Assembly (NCBI RefSeq): GCF_022788695.1 | Contig: NZ_CP085154.1 | Location: 1,178,001-1,242,000 of the forward strand | Reading direction: 5' to 3' | DNA length: 64,000 nucleotides | Source of the DNA: Pseudosulfitobacter sp. DSM 107133 | Lineage (GTDB): Bacteria; Pseudomonadota; Alphaproteobacteria; Rhodobacterales; Rhodobacteraceae | In this document: one piece after another, positions 36,764-45,636 of the stretch | Numbering within the stretch: position 1 is the first letter of the stretch | How the letters are laid out: every line of letters begins with the position of its first letter | Translations under genes and position numbers: made by a program | The notes under the pieces: model-generated | The model's database searches: none | The model's input: the letters and a program-made list of their open reading frames with translations, nothing else | Told to the model about the DNA's origin: nothing

Positions 36764-37870
36764 ATGAACATTCATACGCCCGATATCCAACAAATACCCG
36801 AACGTGATGATGCTGCGGCAGCACTTGATGTGCTGCGCCGCTGGGCGAAATCCGTAACGCCGACCGAAATACTGGAACTCGATGCTTCGGTTGCGCGGCT
36901 TTTGCCGGGCGATTCGGGCGCAGATTATCCTGCGTTTTCACGCAGCTACCCCGAAGGATTCGCTGTCGATACGTCCTATAAGGACACGTTGCCCGATCTT
37001 CAGAACGGCCCCTCCAGCCTGATCCGCGGTGCGCACCAGCAGATCCAGCACGTTGGAATCTCGAATTTCCGCCTGCCGATCCGCTATCGCAGTCGCGACA
37101 CCGGCACACCCCTGCTGCTTGAAACCTCTGTCACCGGCACCGTCAGTCTGGAGGCGGACAAAAAAGGCATCAACATGAGCCGCATCATGCGCTCGTTCTA
37201 TGCCCATGCCGACCAGACCTTCAGCTTTGAGGTGATCGAGGCGGCGCTGGACGATTACAAATCCGATCTGGAAAGCTTTGACGCGCGCATTCAGATGCGG
37301 TTTTCCTTTCCGATGAAGGTTGAAAGCCTGCGCTCGGGGCTGTCCGGTTATCAATATTACGACATTGCGCTTGAGCTGGTCGAACAGGCGGGCGTGCGCA
37401 AGAAAATTGTGCATCTGGATTATGTCTATTCCTCTACATGCCCCTGTTCGCTTGAACTGAGCGAGCACGCACGCGCCACCCGTGGCCAGCTGGCGACGCC
37501 GCATTCGCAACGCTCTGTGGCGCGGATTTCGGTGGTTCTGGATTGCAACGCCGGACCGCTTTGGTTCGAGGACCTGATCGAAGCCTGCCGACGTGCGGTG
37601 CCGACCGAAACCCAAGTGATGGTCAAACGCGAGGACGAACAGGCTTTTGCCGAGTTGAACGCCGCCAATCCGATTTTCGTCGAGGACGCGGCGCGGCTGT
37701 TCTGCGAACAACTGCTGGCCGACCACCGTGTCGGTGACTTTCGCGTTGTCGCCAGTCACCAGGAAAGCCTGCACAGCCACGATGCCGTTTCGGTGCTGAC
37801 CGAAGGCGACACATTCGCGGCAGACAGCATTGATCCGCGCCTGTTCCAGTCGCTTTTCCACGTCGGTTAA
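36764..37870 (+). CDS. folE2: GTP cyclohydrolase FolE2
   Basis: Converts GTP to dihydroneopterin triphosphate, the first step of folate synthesis, in the type IB form not tied to zinc. 368 residues; signature stretches are QHVGISNFRLPIRYR, NMSRIMRSFYAHAD and SSTCPCSLELSEHA (Cys226, Cys228), then TPHSQRSVARI. AAAGGGGGG precedes the ATG at 36764. The later folate genes folB and folP are at 51-53 kb. In many bacteria FolE2 is under Zur control; no clear Zur box was recognised in the 157 bases between the metZ terminator and the start. Confidence 0.94.
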   Translation: MNIHTPDIQQIPERDDAAAALDVLRRWAKSVTPTEILELDASVARLLPGDSGADYPAFSRSYPEGFAVDTSYKDTLPDLQNGPSSLIRGAHQQIQHVGISNFRLPIRYRSRDTGTPLLLETSVTGTVSLEADKKGINMSRIMRSFYAHADQTFSFEVIEAALDDYKSDLESFDARIQMRFSFPMKVESLRSGLSGYQYYDIALELVEQAGVRKKIVHLDYVYSSTCPCSLELSEHARATRGQLATPHSQRSVARISVVLDCNAGPLWFEDLIEACRRAVPTETQVMVKREDEQAFAELNAANPIFVEDAARLFCEQLLADHRVGDFRVVASHQESLHSHDAVSVLTEGDTFAADSIDPRLFQSLFHVG

Positions 37871-37883
37871 GCGGCAGAAATCT

Positions 37884-37907
37884 CCCGCTGCGCTGCGGTG
37901 CAGCGGG
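37884..37907 (+). terminator. GC hairpin after folE2
   Basis: Perfect eight-pair stem CCCGCTGC/GCAGCGGG with an 8-base loop, 13 bases after the stop; only a weak AATTTT follows. Confidence 0.6.
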
Positions 37908-38065
37908 GTAATTTTGGGCGATTTGCTTAATATATGTGCGAAAGCATATTCGAAATGCTGCAATGCAGCTATGCAATATCGTCGGTGGTGGGTCAGTCAC
38001 GCATACCTATATGGTTGTCTACAGGAGGAGCGTCATCACACTCCCAACCATAGAGGCATTTTATC

Positions 38066-38311
38066 ATGGCTACCCAAACCGCCACTCATATCTCCACTTC
38101 CCCCGTTGCGAATTTCTTTGCAGGCTTCGGCGCGGCTTTGTCGCGTGGCTTTGTCGCACTGATCGAAGCCGGTCAGAAATCGCGCAGCATGGAAGCACGC
38201 ATGCACCTGATCGACCGTTTGAACGCGATGTCCGATGCACAGCTCGCCGAATTGAAAATCGAGCGTGATAACATCCCGGCCTATGTGTTCCGCGATCTGT
38301 ATTACGTCTGA
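38066..38311 (+). CDS. DUF1127 small protein
   Basis: 81 residues. The last 45 hold the DUF1127 (YjiS-like) core, RLNAMSDAQLAELKIERDNI then PAYVFRDLYYV. Such proteins are highly basic or amphipathic; some in Rhodobacteraceae and Agrobacterium bind or regulate RNA and stress responses, but no role is set for this one. The leader between the folE2 hairpin and the start is about 160 bases long and includes the small hairpin ATATG...CATAT, so post-transcriptional control is possible. Confidence 0.85.
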   Translation: MATQTATHISTSPVANFFAGFGAALSRGFVALIEAGQKSRSMEARMHLIDRLNAMSDAQLAELKIERDNIPAYVFRDLYYV

Positions 38312-38382
38312 GTACAATTTGAGGCTGGGCTGCGCCTGACACTGTCTTGACAGTCGGCGCGGCCCGCGCCAACGCTGGCGCA

Positions 38383-39831
38383 ATGTTAGACCTGCGCCCC
38401 GTTGGATATGTCATCGGACTTTTGGTTACCGCACTTGGGTTAACCATGATCGTCCCGATGTTGGTGGATCTTGCCGAGGGCAGGGAACACTGGCCGGTAT
38501 TTGTCGAATCCGGTCTGATCACCATTCTGGCAGGCGGCGTTCTGGCGCTGAGTTGTTCAAACGGTGTCCGCGAAGGTCTGACAATCCAGCAAACATTCCT
38601 TCTGACCACGGGTGTCTGGCTGTGCCTGCCGATTTTCGGCGCATTGCCCTTTGTCTTTGGCGCCACCGAAGCGCGCTATGTCGATGCGTTTTTCGAGGCG
38701 ATGTCGGGGCTGACCACCACCGGATCGACCGTCTTTACCGGTCTTGATGGACTGCCCAAGGGCCTGCTGCTGTGGCGCGGCATACTGCAATGGCTGGGCG
38801 GCATTGGTATCATCGTTGTGGCCATGGTGTTCCTGCCTGAGCTGCGGGTCGGGGGGATGCAGATCTTCCGCTCGGAAGCCTTTGAAACCATGGGCAAGAT
38901 TTTGCCCCGCGCGACCCAGATTGCCAGCCAGATTTCGGGCATCTACATCGCGATCACCCTGGTGTGCGCGCTGGTCTACCTGATTCTGGGCATGAATGTC
39001 TTCGATGCCACGGTCCATGCGCTGACGACTGTGTCGACCGGCGGCTTTGCCAATTACGATTCGTCCTTTGGCAACTTTGTCGGAATGCGTGAATACGCGG
39101 CCTCGTTCTTCATGATTCTCGCCGCGCTGCCTTTCGTGCGCTATGTGCAGTTGATCAACGGCAATACCACAGCACTGTGGCGCGACACCCAGGTGCATGC
39201 GTTTTTGGGCACCATCGCGGTCATTGTTGGCGTCAGCGCGTTCACCCTGACCTATATTTTTCCCCACAGCGTCGAACGCGCGGTGCGCGAGGCGCTGTTC
39301 AACGTGGTTTCGATCATGTCCGGCACCGGTTTTTCCAGCGTCGATTATATGGCTTGGGGGCCGTTTTTGATTTCGATCTTTTTCTTCGTCGGCCTGATCG
39401 GCGGCTGCGCCGGTTCAACGGCCTGTTCGGTCAAGATTTTTCGCTATCAAATCCTGTTTTCCTCGATCCGCGCACAATTGCGCAAAACCCGCAGCCCGCA
39501 TGGCATATTCACCCCCCGTTATGACGGGCGTCCGGTGGATGCAGATGTTCTGGGCTCGGTCATGTCATTTTTCGTCTTCTTCGTGGTATCGCTGGGTCTG
39601 TTGGCCGTTGCCTTGGGAATGACCGGGCTGGATTTCGTGACGTCGCTGTCGGGGGCAGCCACGGCGCTGGCCAATATCGGACCGGGGCTGGGCGAGATTA
39701 TCGGCCCGGCAGGCAATTTCGGACCGCTGAACGACACTGCCAAATGGTTGCTTGCCGGCGGCATGCTGGTCGGACGCCTTGAACTGATGGTGGTCTATGC
39801 CATCGTGACCGTACAATTCTGGAGAGCTTGA
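38383..39831 (+). CDS. trkH: TrkH-family potassium uptake protein
   Basis: Membrane channel part of Trk/Ktr-type potassium uptake, needing a TrkA-like gating partner not found here. 482 residues with about ten membrane segments plus pore loops. Filter regions are visible as TTTGSTVF (residue about 108), TVSTGGFANYD, SIMSGTGFSSVDY and ALANIGPGLG. The ATG at 38383 is chosen as the first Met before the first helix (RPVGYVIGLLVTALG); a clear ribosome site is lacking, and a TTG 12 codons upstream is possible. Its stop overlaps the next start (TGATG). Confidence 0.93.
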   Translation: MLDLRPVGYVIGLLVTALGLTMIVPMLVDLAEGREHWPVFVESGLITILAGGVLALSCSNGVREGLTIQQTFLLTTGVWLCLPIFGALPFVFGATEARYVDAFFEAMSGLTTTGSTVFTGLDGLPKGLLLWRGILQWLGGIGIIVVAMVFLPELRVGGMQIFRSEAFETMGKILPRATQIASQISGIYIAITLVCALVYLILGMNVFDATVHALTTVSTGGFANYDSSFGNFVGMREYAASFFMILAALPFVRYVQLINGNTTALWRDTQVHAFLGTIAVIVGVSAFTLTYIFPHSVERAVREALFNVVSIMSGTGFSSVDYMAWGPFLISIFFFVGLIGGCAGSTACSVKIFRYQILFSSIRAQLRKTRSPHGIFTPRYDGRPVDADVLGSVMSFFVFFVVSLGLLAVALGMTGLDFVTSLSGAATALANIGPGLGEIIGPAGNFGPLNDTAKWLLAGGMLVGRLELMVVYAIVTVQFWRA

Positions 39832-41408
39832 TGAAACGTCCCCTTGGTGCCCAAATTTCCCACATGCTGAAGGCGCGCGGGGTTGATACCATCTTTGGCA
39901 TTCCCGGGGTACACAATCAGGAAATGTACCGTGGCATTGAAGAGGCGGGGATCACGCATGTTCTGGCGCGCCACGAACAGGGCGCGGGCTTTATGGCCGA
40001 CGGTTATGCGCGCGCCTCGGGCAAGCCGGGGGTGGCCTATGTAATCACCGGACCGGGCCTGTGCAATATCATGACGCCGATGGGGCAGGCCTATTCTGAT
40101 TCCGTGCCGATGCTGGTGGTGTCATCCTGTCTGGACGAGGTCGAAGGCGTCAAAGGGCAACTGCACCAGATGAAAGACCAGCGTGCCGCGGCTGATACTG
40201 TGTGCGACTGGTCAGCCGAGGCGCGCACGGCCGATGCAGCCTATACGCTGATCGACCGCGCGCTGACCGAAATGACCGCCAACCGGCCTCGGCCCAAACA
40301 TATTCAGGTGCCGATTGCAGCCTTGCAAGCGCCCGCAGATCCGGCACCGGTGCCACGCGGCTATACAGCGCCCAGCCTGCCGCAGATGGGCGACGCGCTG
40401 GACCGTATTCTCGGAGCCGACCGGCTGCTGTTTGTTTTTGGTGGCGGTGCACGGGTCGGATACGAAACAACCCGCAAGGCGCTCAAGGCGCTGGGGGCTG
40501 CGTCTTTTACCACCTATGCCGGTCGTGGTATCGTCGGCACAGATGATCCGCTGCACTTCGGGCCGTCTCTTGCGCATCCATCCAGCGCCGATGTGATCGG
40601 CTCGGCAGACGTGGTTGTGGTGGTTGGCAGCGAACTGGCCGAAGTTGACCTGTGGCGCACGCACTTGGGCCATCAAAGCCTGCTGGTGCGCGTCGACATC
40701 GACGCGTCGGCCTTTACCAATACCGACGCGGGTGTGTTGAACATTCTGTGTGACGGGCCGCTGCTGATGCGTGCGCTTTTGGAGCGCGCCGAGGCTTTGG
40801 ACAAGACAGCCTCGGGCTGGTCACCGGACGAGGTGACAAAATCCCGCAAGGCGTGGTGCGCCGACACCGATGCTGCGCGCCCCGGCATCGCGCCGCTGTG
40901 TGATGCCCTGCGCGCCGTCGTGCCCGAAGATACGATGATCTATTCGGACATGACCCAATTCGCCTATGTGGCCAAGGACATCTGGCCGATGACCAAACCC
41001 GGCCACTGGCACCACCCTTACGGCTTTGGCACGCTGGGCTATGCCACGCCCGCCGCCATCGGCGGTGCCATCGCACGTCCGGGCAAGCCGACTCTGGCGA
41101 TCATTGGCGACTACGGCTTTCACTACACGATGCAGGAATTGGGCGTGGCCGTCGAACTGGGGATGCCGCTGCCGATCATCCTGTGGGACAACGGCAAACT
41201 GAAAGAGATCGAAGACAGCATGACCCGCGCCCAAATCGCACCCAATGCGGTGATCGCGCGCAATCCCGATTTCTGCAAGCTGGCCGAAGCCTTTGGCGCC
41301 CACGCGGTTGCCCCCACAACGATCCAGCAGATGCAAGATGCCGTTAGTGCTGCGTTCACGGCGGACGGCCCGACGCTGATCTACCTCACGCCCGAGATCA
41401 CAGAGTAA
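39831..41408 (+). CDS. ThDP-dependent decarboxylase/acetolactate-synthase-like enzyme
   Basis: 525 residues with the three-domain layout of ThDP enzymes: PYR domain with catalytic Glu in LARHEQGAGFMADGYAR, a central domain, and PP domain with the ThDP-Mg motif GDYGFHYTMQELGVAVELGM. It lacks the transit and regulatory features of true acetolactate synthase. Similar roseobacter genes are often called 5-guanidino-2-oxopentanoate decarboxylase (AruI type, arginine transamination route); that label is tentative. Overlap with trkH means co-translation, although the two have no known link. Confidence 0.8.
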   Translation: MKRPLGAQISHMLKARGVDTIFGIPGVHNQEMYRGIEEAGITHVLARHEQGAGFMADGYARASGKPGVAYVITGPGLCNIMTPMGQAYSDSVPMLVVSSCLDEVEGVKGQLHQMKDQRAAADTVCDWSAEARTADAAYTLIDRALTEMTANRPRPKHIQVPIAALQAPADPAPVPRGYTAPSLPQMGDALDRILGADRLLFVFGGGARVGYETTRKALKALGAASFTTYAGRGIVGTDDPLHFGPSLAHPSSADVIGSADVVVVVGSELAEVDLWRTHLGHQSLLVRVDIDASAFTNTDAGVLNILCDGPLLMRALLERAEALDKTASGWSPDEVTKSRKAWCADTDAARPGIAPLCDALRAVVPEDTMIYSDMTQFAYVAKDIWPMTKPGHWHHPYGFGTLGYATPAAIGGAIARPGKPTLAIIGDYGFHYTMQELGVAVELGMPLPIILWDNGKLKEIEDSMTRAQIAPNAVIARNPDFCKLAEAFGAHAVAPTTIQQMQDAVSAAFTADGPTLIYLTPEITE

Positions 41409-41482
41409 GGCTGCCGTTTCTCTGGTTTGAAAATCCTCCCCGAAGGGCTGGTCAGTCACGGGCTCTCACCTTGAGAGGGTAC

Positions 41483-41519
41483 AAAAAAGAACAGGCGGCG
41501 CCCCTTGGCTCCGCCTGTT
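41483..41519 (-). terminator. Intrinsic terminator (minus strand) for the small secreted protein gene
   Basis: Nine-pair stem AACAGGCGG/CCGCCTGTT with a 12-base loop. Read on the minus strand it is followed by CTTTTTT. It lies about 90 bases after the stop at 41610 and may also stop plus-strand readthrough from the ThDP gene. Confidence 0.75.
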
Positions 41520-41609
41520 GACCTGTCACTGCAAATGATCACTGTTTGTGCTTCATTACGAAGCGACAGGTCTGCGGCGTTCATTTACGAAGACCGCAAT
41601 CTTGTTGCC

Positions 41610-41876
41610 TCATTTCAGAATTTTCCCGTGTTCGCGATAGATGCCGCCCCAGGTCTTGCCCGCGATATAGGTCGGGCAGCCGGGTTTGGCGGTGTTGATG
41701 ATCAGGAACCACATGGTTTCGCCGGGCCGTCCGGCGCGCGAATATTCACAGCCCAGCGGGTTGGTCCACCACTGGCCCTGATGGCCAACAGGTGGTTTTG
41801 CCACGGATGCGGCGGCTTGCGTTGCCAGCATCACGGTTGCGCCAATGGCTGCGACGCTTAGAATTTTCGAAATCAT
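41610..41876 (-). CDS. Small secreted protein, function unknown
   Basis: 88 residues with a signal peptide (hydrophobic 4-22, cleavage near AAA-SV). The mature part has two Cys (PLGCEYSRAG and KPGCPTYIAG) and several Trp and Tyr. GGAG lies 6 bases before the ATG at 41876; a GTG four codons upstream is less likely. Family not recognised; the gene stands alone with its own terminator. Confidence 0.7.
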   Translation of the reverse strand: MISKILSVAAIGATVMLATQAAASVAKPPVGHQGQWWTNPLGCEYSRAGRPGETMWFLIINTAKPGCPTYIAGKTWGGIYREHGKILK

Positions 41877-42002
41877 GGTCCACTCCACTTTGATTGATCT
41901 TCACGTGCCCCCACGCTTGATCGTCAAAATGATGGACGGCCCTTAACACGGGCCTAATGCGGCGCTGTCAAGCGCCGCGCAATTGTTTTAAATGGCGCGG
42001 GT

Positions 42003-43829
42003 TCAGTCCCAGCAGCTGACCAGAACGGTCATGCCCACAGCCACCTCGGTGATGTCCTCGGGGGCAGAGGCGCCGGTTTCGGCGGCCGCTTTGGTGCTGA
42101 CACCGGCATTGGCCAGAACCTGCCGGATCACGTTGGCGTCGGCGGCAAAGACGACTTCGTCGGGCAGCGCGCGTGCGCCATCGGGCTTGGGCAACAGCAT
42201 TCCCGTGACCGACCCCGTGGCGTCAAAGACCGGCCCGCCCGCGTCGCCAGGCAGGGTGGTCATGGCCAGACGGTACAGACCGGTCTCGCCCTGCAATCCG
42301 CGCACATCTGCCAACATGCCAAAGGTCATACTGGGTGCGCTCAGCACGCCGTCATAGCTGTAACCGGCAACCGCGACTTCGGACTGCAAGCGCGGCGCGG
42401 TGGCGCTGAACTGTGCAACCGACAGCGGGGCCAGCGTCTCTTTGGGGCGCAGCACGGCAATGCCATTGGCAGCGTCATCGGCGATCACATCGGCTTCGTA
42501 TTCATCATCAATCGTCAGGCGGGTGCACGACTGAACAGCCTCGGAGGTGGTCAGCACCAGCCCCGCACTGTCCACATAAAAGCCCGAGCGCGCGATGCGC
42601 GGTTTGCGCACATCCAGCCCGGACACAAGGTCGATGGCCTGCGCATCGGCATTGCCTGCCGCGGGGTCAAGGGCCGCATCAAGGCGGACAAAGCTCTTGT
42701 CCATCTCGCCAATCAGACGGCGGCGGCGTTCTTCGTCCCCCGCAGGCCAGATCAATGTAAAGCCCTTGATCTTGCCGTCTTGCAGGGTGGCGCGGGTTTC
42801 CGACACCATGGTGCCGTTTTCACCGATCAGCACAAAGTCGTTCTTGCGACGTTCGCGCGGACCCTCCAGCGGCACAATTTCCAGTGTTTGCATGATGTCA
42901 TACAGGCCATACAAGGTATCCTGATCGCCACGCTGGCTGATCAGCAGCACTTTGGCCGGAATGTCGCCGGTGGCGTCATAATGGGCAAAGGGCGGTTCAT
43001 AACGGTCAAAGCTGACCACATTGGCTGGCAGCATCATTTCGATGCCGGCATCTGCGTCAACAACCCGTTCCAGTCCCAAACCTTCCAGCACCGCGTTATA
43101 CTGTTTTTTCAATGCGCTGCGTTGCAACGTGGTCAGTATGCCGGTGACGTCAAAGGCGTTTGCCTCTTGCCAGGCGGCCATGGAATTGCGCGTGCCACGG
43201 CCAAAGGCGCCGTCGATGGCCGCGTTGTAAAACCCGGCCCATTTCAGCATTGTCTGCAAATCCATCCGCTCGTCGCGGGTCAGCAACTGTTCGCTGCGAC
43301 GTGCCTCGGCAGGGGTTTCATCTGCGGGTTCGGGCGTGGGCAGGGGGGCCACTTCGGCAACGACCTCGCCGGTTGTGGCGGTTTCGGCAGTGGCTTCTGC
43401 GGCAGCGGTCTGTGTTGCACTGTCGTCGGCCACCGCGTCAGGCGCATCGACCACACCCCGGTTCAGCACGTTGGCGCCCACCGGCCAGAATTGCTGGCGA
43501 TAGTCCGAGGAGGCCGAGATATAGGAATCGCGCGGGATCAGACCGTCGGCGCGATAGACACGCAGCACCTGATCGGCGTCTTCGGGCGCATATGGCCCCA
43601 AGGCAATGCCGTACCAGCCCCCACCCAGCGCAAAACCGTTCACGTCCTCGATGGTTCCTGCATAGGCGCGGGCCCGCGATGTTGCTGTGGCCAGACTGGG
43701 GTGCGCTTCGATTTGTACCCATACAACCTCTTGGGCAGACTGCGCCGCCGCAGGTGTCACGGCCACCCCCGCTGTTACCCCTGACAACCCTGTTGCCAGC
43801 ATTGCCGCAACCAACATCTTGCGCATCAT
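42003..43829 (-). CDS. SPOR and peptidoglycan-binding protein with inactive trypsin-like domain
   Basis: 608 residues, exported (signal 1-30, cleavage near AAA-QS). In order: a SPOR-like repeat (about 34-118, VVWVQIEAHPSLATATSR ... WYGIALGPYAPEDADQ), an Ala/Glu/Pro linker, a PG_binding_1 domain (about 180-245, DLQTMLKWAGFYNAAIDGAFG), a middle domain, and a trypsin-like fold (about 410-590). The triad is replaced: the His site reads TTSEAV (Glu430), the Asp site NGIAVL (Gly456) and the Ser site PGDAGGP (Ala530). It probably binds the cell wall without protease activity. Start at 43829 after AGGAG. Confidence 0.82.
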   Translation of the reverse strand: MMRKMLVAAMLATGLSGVTAGVAVTPAAAQSAQEVVWVQIEAHPSLATATSRARAYAGTIEDVNGFALGGGWYGIALGPYAPEDADQVLRVYRADGLIPRDSYISASSDYRQQFWPVGANVLNRGVVDAPDAVADDSATQTAAAEATAETATTGEVVAEVAPLPTPEPADETPAEARRSEQLLTRDERMDLQTMLKWAGFYNAAIDGAFGRGTRNSMAAWQEANAFDVTGILTTLQRSALKKQYNAVLEGLGLERVVDADAGIEMMLPANVVSFDRYEPPFAHYDATGDIPAKVLLISQRGDQDTLYGLYDIMQTLEIVPLEGPRERRKNDFVLIGENGTMVSETRATLQDGKIKGFTLIWPAGDEERRRRLIGEMDKSFVRLDAALDPAAGNADAQAIDLVSGLDVRKPRIARSGFYVDSAGLVLTTSEAVQSCTRLTIDDEYEADVIADDAANGIAVLRPKETLAPLSVAQFSATAPRLQSEVAVAGYSYDGVLSAPSMTFGMLADVRGLQGETGLYRLAMTTLPGDAGGPVFDATGSVTGMLLPKPDGARALPDEVVFAADANVIRQVLANAGVSTKAAAETGASAPEDITEVAVGMTVLVSCWD

Positions 43830-44043
43830 CTTAACCAGAACTCCTGCTCGGAAATTATTTGATGCAGATAAGCAGGAAATCGCTGCAATGACCATATGCA
43901 CACACGGGGAATTCATCGTCGCAGGCCTCTAATATGGCCCTTTTTTCCGGTCAAAGGGCACCAGCCTGCGACAAAGCCGCGATTGACCATTGTCGGGGGG
44001 CTGCGTAGGTAAGGCGCGCACGAAACTGGAAAGCGTATCCCCC

Positions 44044-44985
44044 ATGTCCGACACGTCCACAGCCCCCCGTTCGTTTCAGGAAATCATCCTGCGGCTTCAG
44101 ACCTATTGGGCGTCCAAAGGCTGCGCCATCCTGCAACCCTATGACATGGAAGTGGGGGCCGGGACGTTTCACCCTGCAACCACCCTGCGGTCGCTGGGCG
44201 CACAGCCATGGGCCGCGGCCTATGTGCAACCCTCGCGCCGCCCCACCGACGGGCGCTATGGCGAGAACCCGAACCGCTTGCAGCACTATTACCAGTATCA
44301 GGTGCTGATCAAACCCAGCCCGCCCGATCTGCAAGAGCTGTACCTTGGCAGCCTGCAAGCCATCGGCATCGACGCCAGCCTGCACGACATCCGTTTTGTC
44401 GAGGACGACTGGGAAAGCCCGACGCTGGGCGCCTGGGGGCTGGGCTGGGAAGTCTGGTGCGACGGTATGGAAGTGTCGCAGTTCACCTATTTCCAACAGG
44501 TCGGCGGCCACGATTGCAGCCCTGTCTCGGGCGAGCTGACCTATGGTCTGGAACGTCTGGCGATGTATGTGCTGGCGGTCGATCATGTGATGGACATGCC
44601 GTTCAACGATCCGCAATCGCCGATCCCGCTGACCTATGGCGATGTGTTCAAGCAGACCGAAGAAGAATACGCGCGCTGGAATTTCGACGTGGCCAACACC
44701 GAGGTGCTGCTGCGCCATTTCGAAGAGGCCGAGGCCGAGTGCAAGGTGATCCTTGAGCAAGCGCACGACGACCCCAAGACCGGCAAACGCATCGTCATGG
44801 CGCACCCTGCCTATGATCAGGCGATCAAGGCCAGCCACATCTTCAACCTGCTGGACGCGCGCGGCGTGATCTCGGTCACTGAACGTCAGGCCTATATCGG
44901 GCGCGTGCGCGCCCTGACCAAAGCCTGCGCGGATGCCTTTGTGCAGACACGGGCAGGGGGCTGGACCCCGGAAGCGGTCGCATGA
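44044..44985 (+). CDS. glyQ: Glycyl-tRNA synthetase alpha subunit
   Basis: Catalytic subunit of the tetrameric bacterial glycyl-tRNA synthetase. 313 residues; class II core with [38 protein letters not shown] and [13 protein letters not shown], plus [12 protein letters not shown]. The start at 44044 gives the family N-terminus. Its stop overlaps a small gene that separates it from glyS. Confidence 0.96.
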   Translation: MSDTSTAPRSFQEIILRLQTYWASKGCAILQPYDMEVGAGTFHPATTLRSLGAQPWAAAYVQPSRRPTDGRYGENPNRLQHYYQYQVLIKPSPPDLQELYLGSLQAIGIDASLHDIRFVEDDWESPTLGAWGLGWEVWCDGMEVSQFTYFQQVGGHDCSPVSGELTYGLERLAMYVLAVDHVMDMPFNDPQSPIPLTYGDVFKQTEEEYARWNFDVANTEVLLRHFEEAEAECKVILEQAHDDPKTGKRIVMAHPAYDQAIKASHIFNLLDARGVISVTERQAYIGRVRALTKACADAFVQTRAGGWTPEAVA

Positions 44986-45500
44986 CCGGCAAGTTACTGG
45001 CGGCATTGATCGTGATTACAGCACTCATCGCAGGCGCAGGCATGTATTACCTGCAAGTCTATGGCTACTATGACGAGGTGACGCAGGAAGAGGTCAACCT
45101 GGTCTCGGTGGTCTCCGATCTGCCCGAGCCAATCCCGTTCACCGATTTCCAGGCTATCGACGCCGACAGCTCGCCCATCCGCTACCGTGCCTGTTTCAGG
45201 ACGGACATGTCGCTGGCCATGCTGAGCGAAACCTTTGTCGGGCTGGAAAAGGCCGAGCCGCGCAATGCGCCGGGCTGGTTCGACTGTTTCGACGCCGCCG
45301 CCATCGGTGCCGAGCTTGAGGCAGGCACGGCGCTGCCGTTTCTGTCGCAAAAGAACGTGCACTACGGCGTCGACCGGATCGTGGCGATCACGCAGGACGG
45401 GCGCGGCTATATCTGGCACGAGCTGAACGACTGCGGCGAAAAAGCCTATGACGGCACCGTGGTGGGAGAGGAATGCCCCGAACGGCCCGCCGACAACTAA
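44982..45500 (+). CDS. Membrane-anchored small protein (DUF6446-like) between glyQ and glyS
   Basis: 172 residues: one N-terminal membrane helix (about 4-23) and a periplasmic part with several Cys ([30 protein letters not shown]). Found, as I recall, between glyQ and glyS in roseobacters; family number DUF6446 is from memory. ATGA overlap with glyQ makes co-translation certain, but no role in aminoacylation is implied. Confidence 0.72.
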   Translation: MTGKLLAALIVITALIAGAGMYYLQVYGYYDEVTQEEVNLVSVVSDLPEPIPFTDFQAIDADSSPIRYRACFRTDMSLAMLSETFVGLEKAEPRNAPGWFDCFDAAAIGAELEAGTALPFLSQKNVHYGVDRIVAITQDGRGYIWHELNDCGEKAYDGTVVGEECPERPADN

Positions 45501-45636
45501 ACCCCGCCCTGACCCGAAACGGGCAGGGGACCCCATCGCGTTTTAATCCGCGCCGCCTCTGGACCACACTGGCGGGTGGCGTTATCCACGGCGCGACCGG
45601 GTGGACCCTGCCGCCCCATAATCCAAAGGTGTGCCG

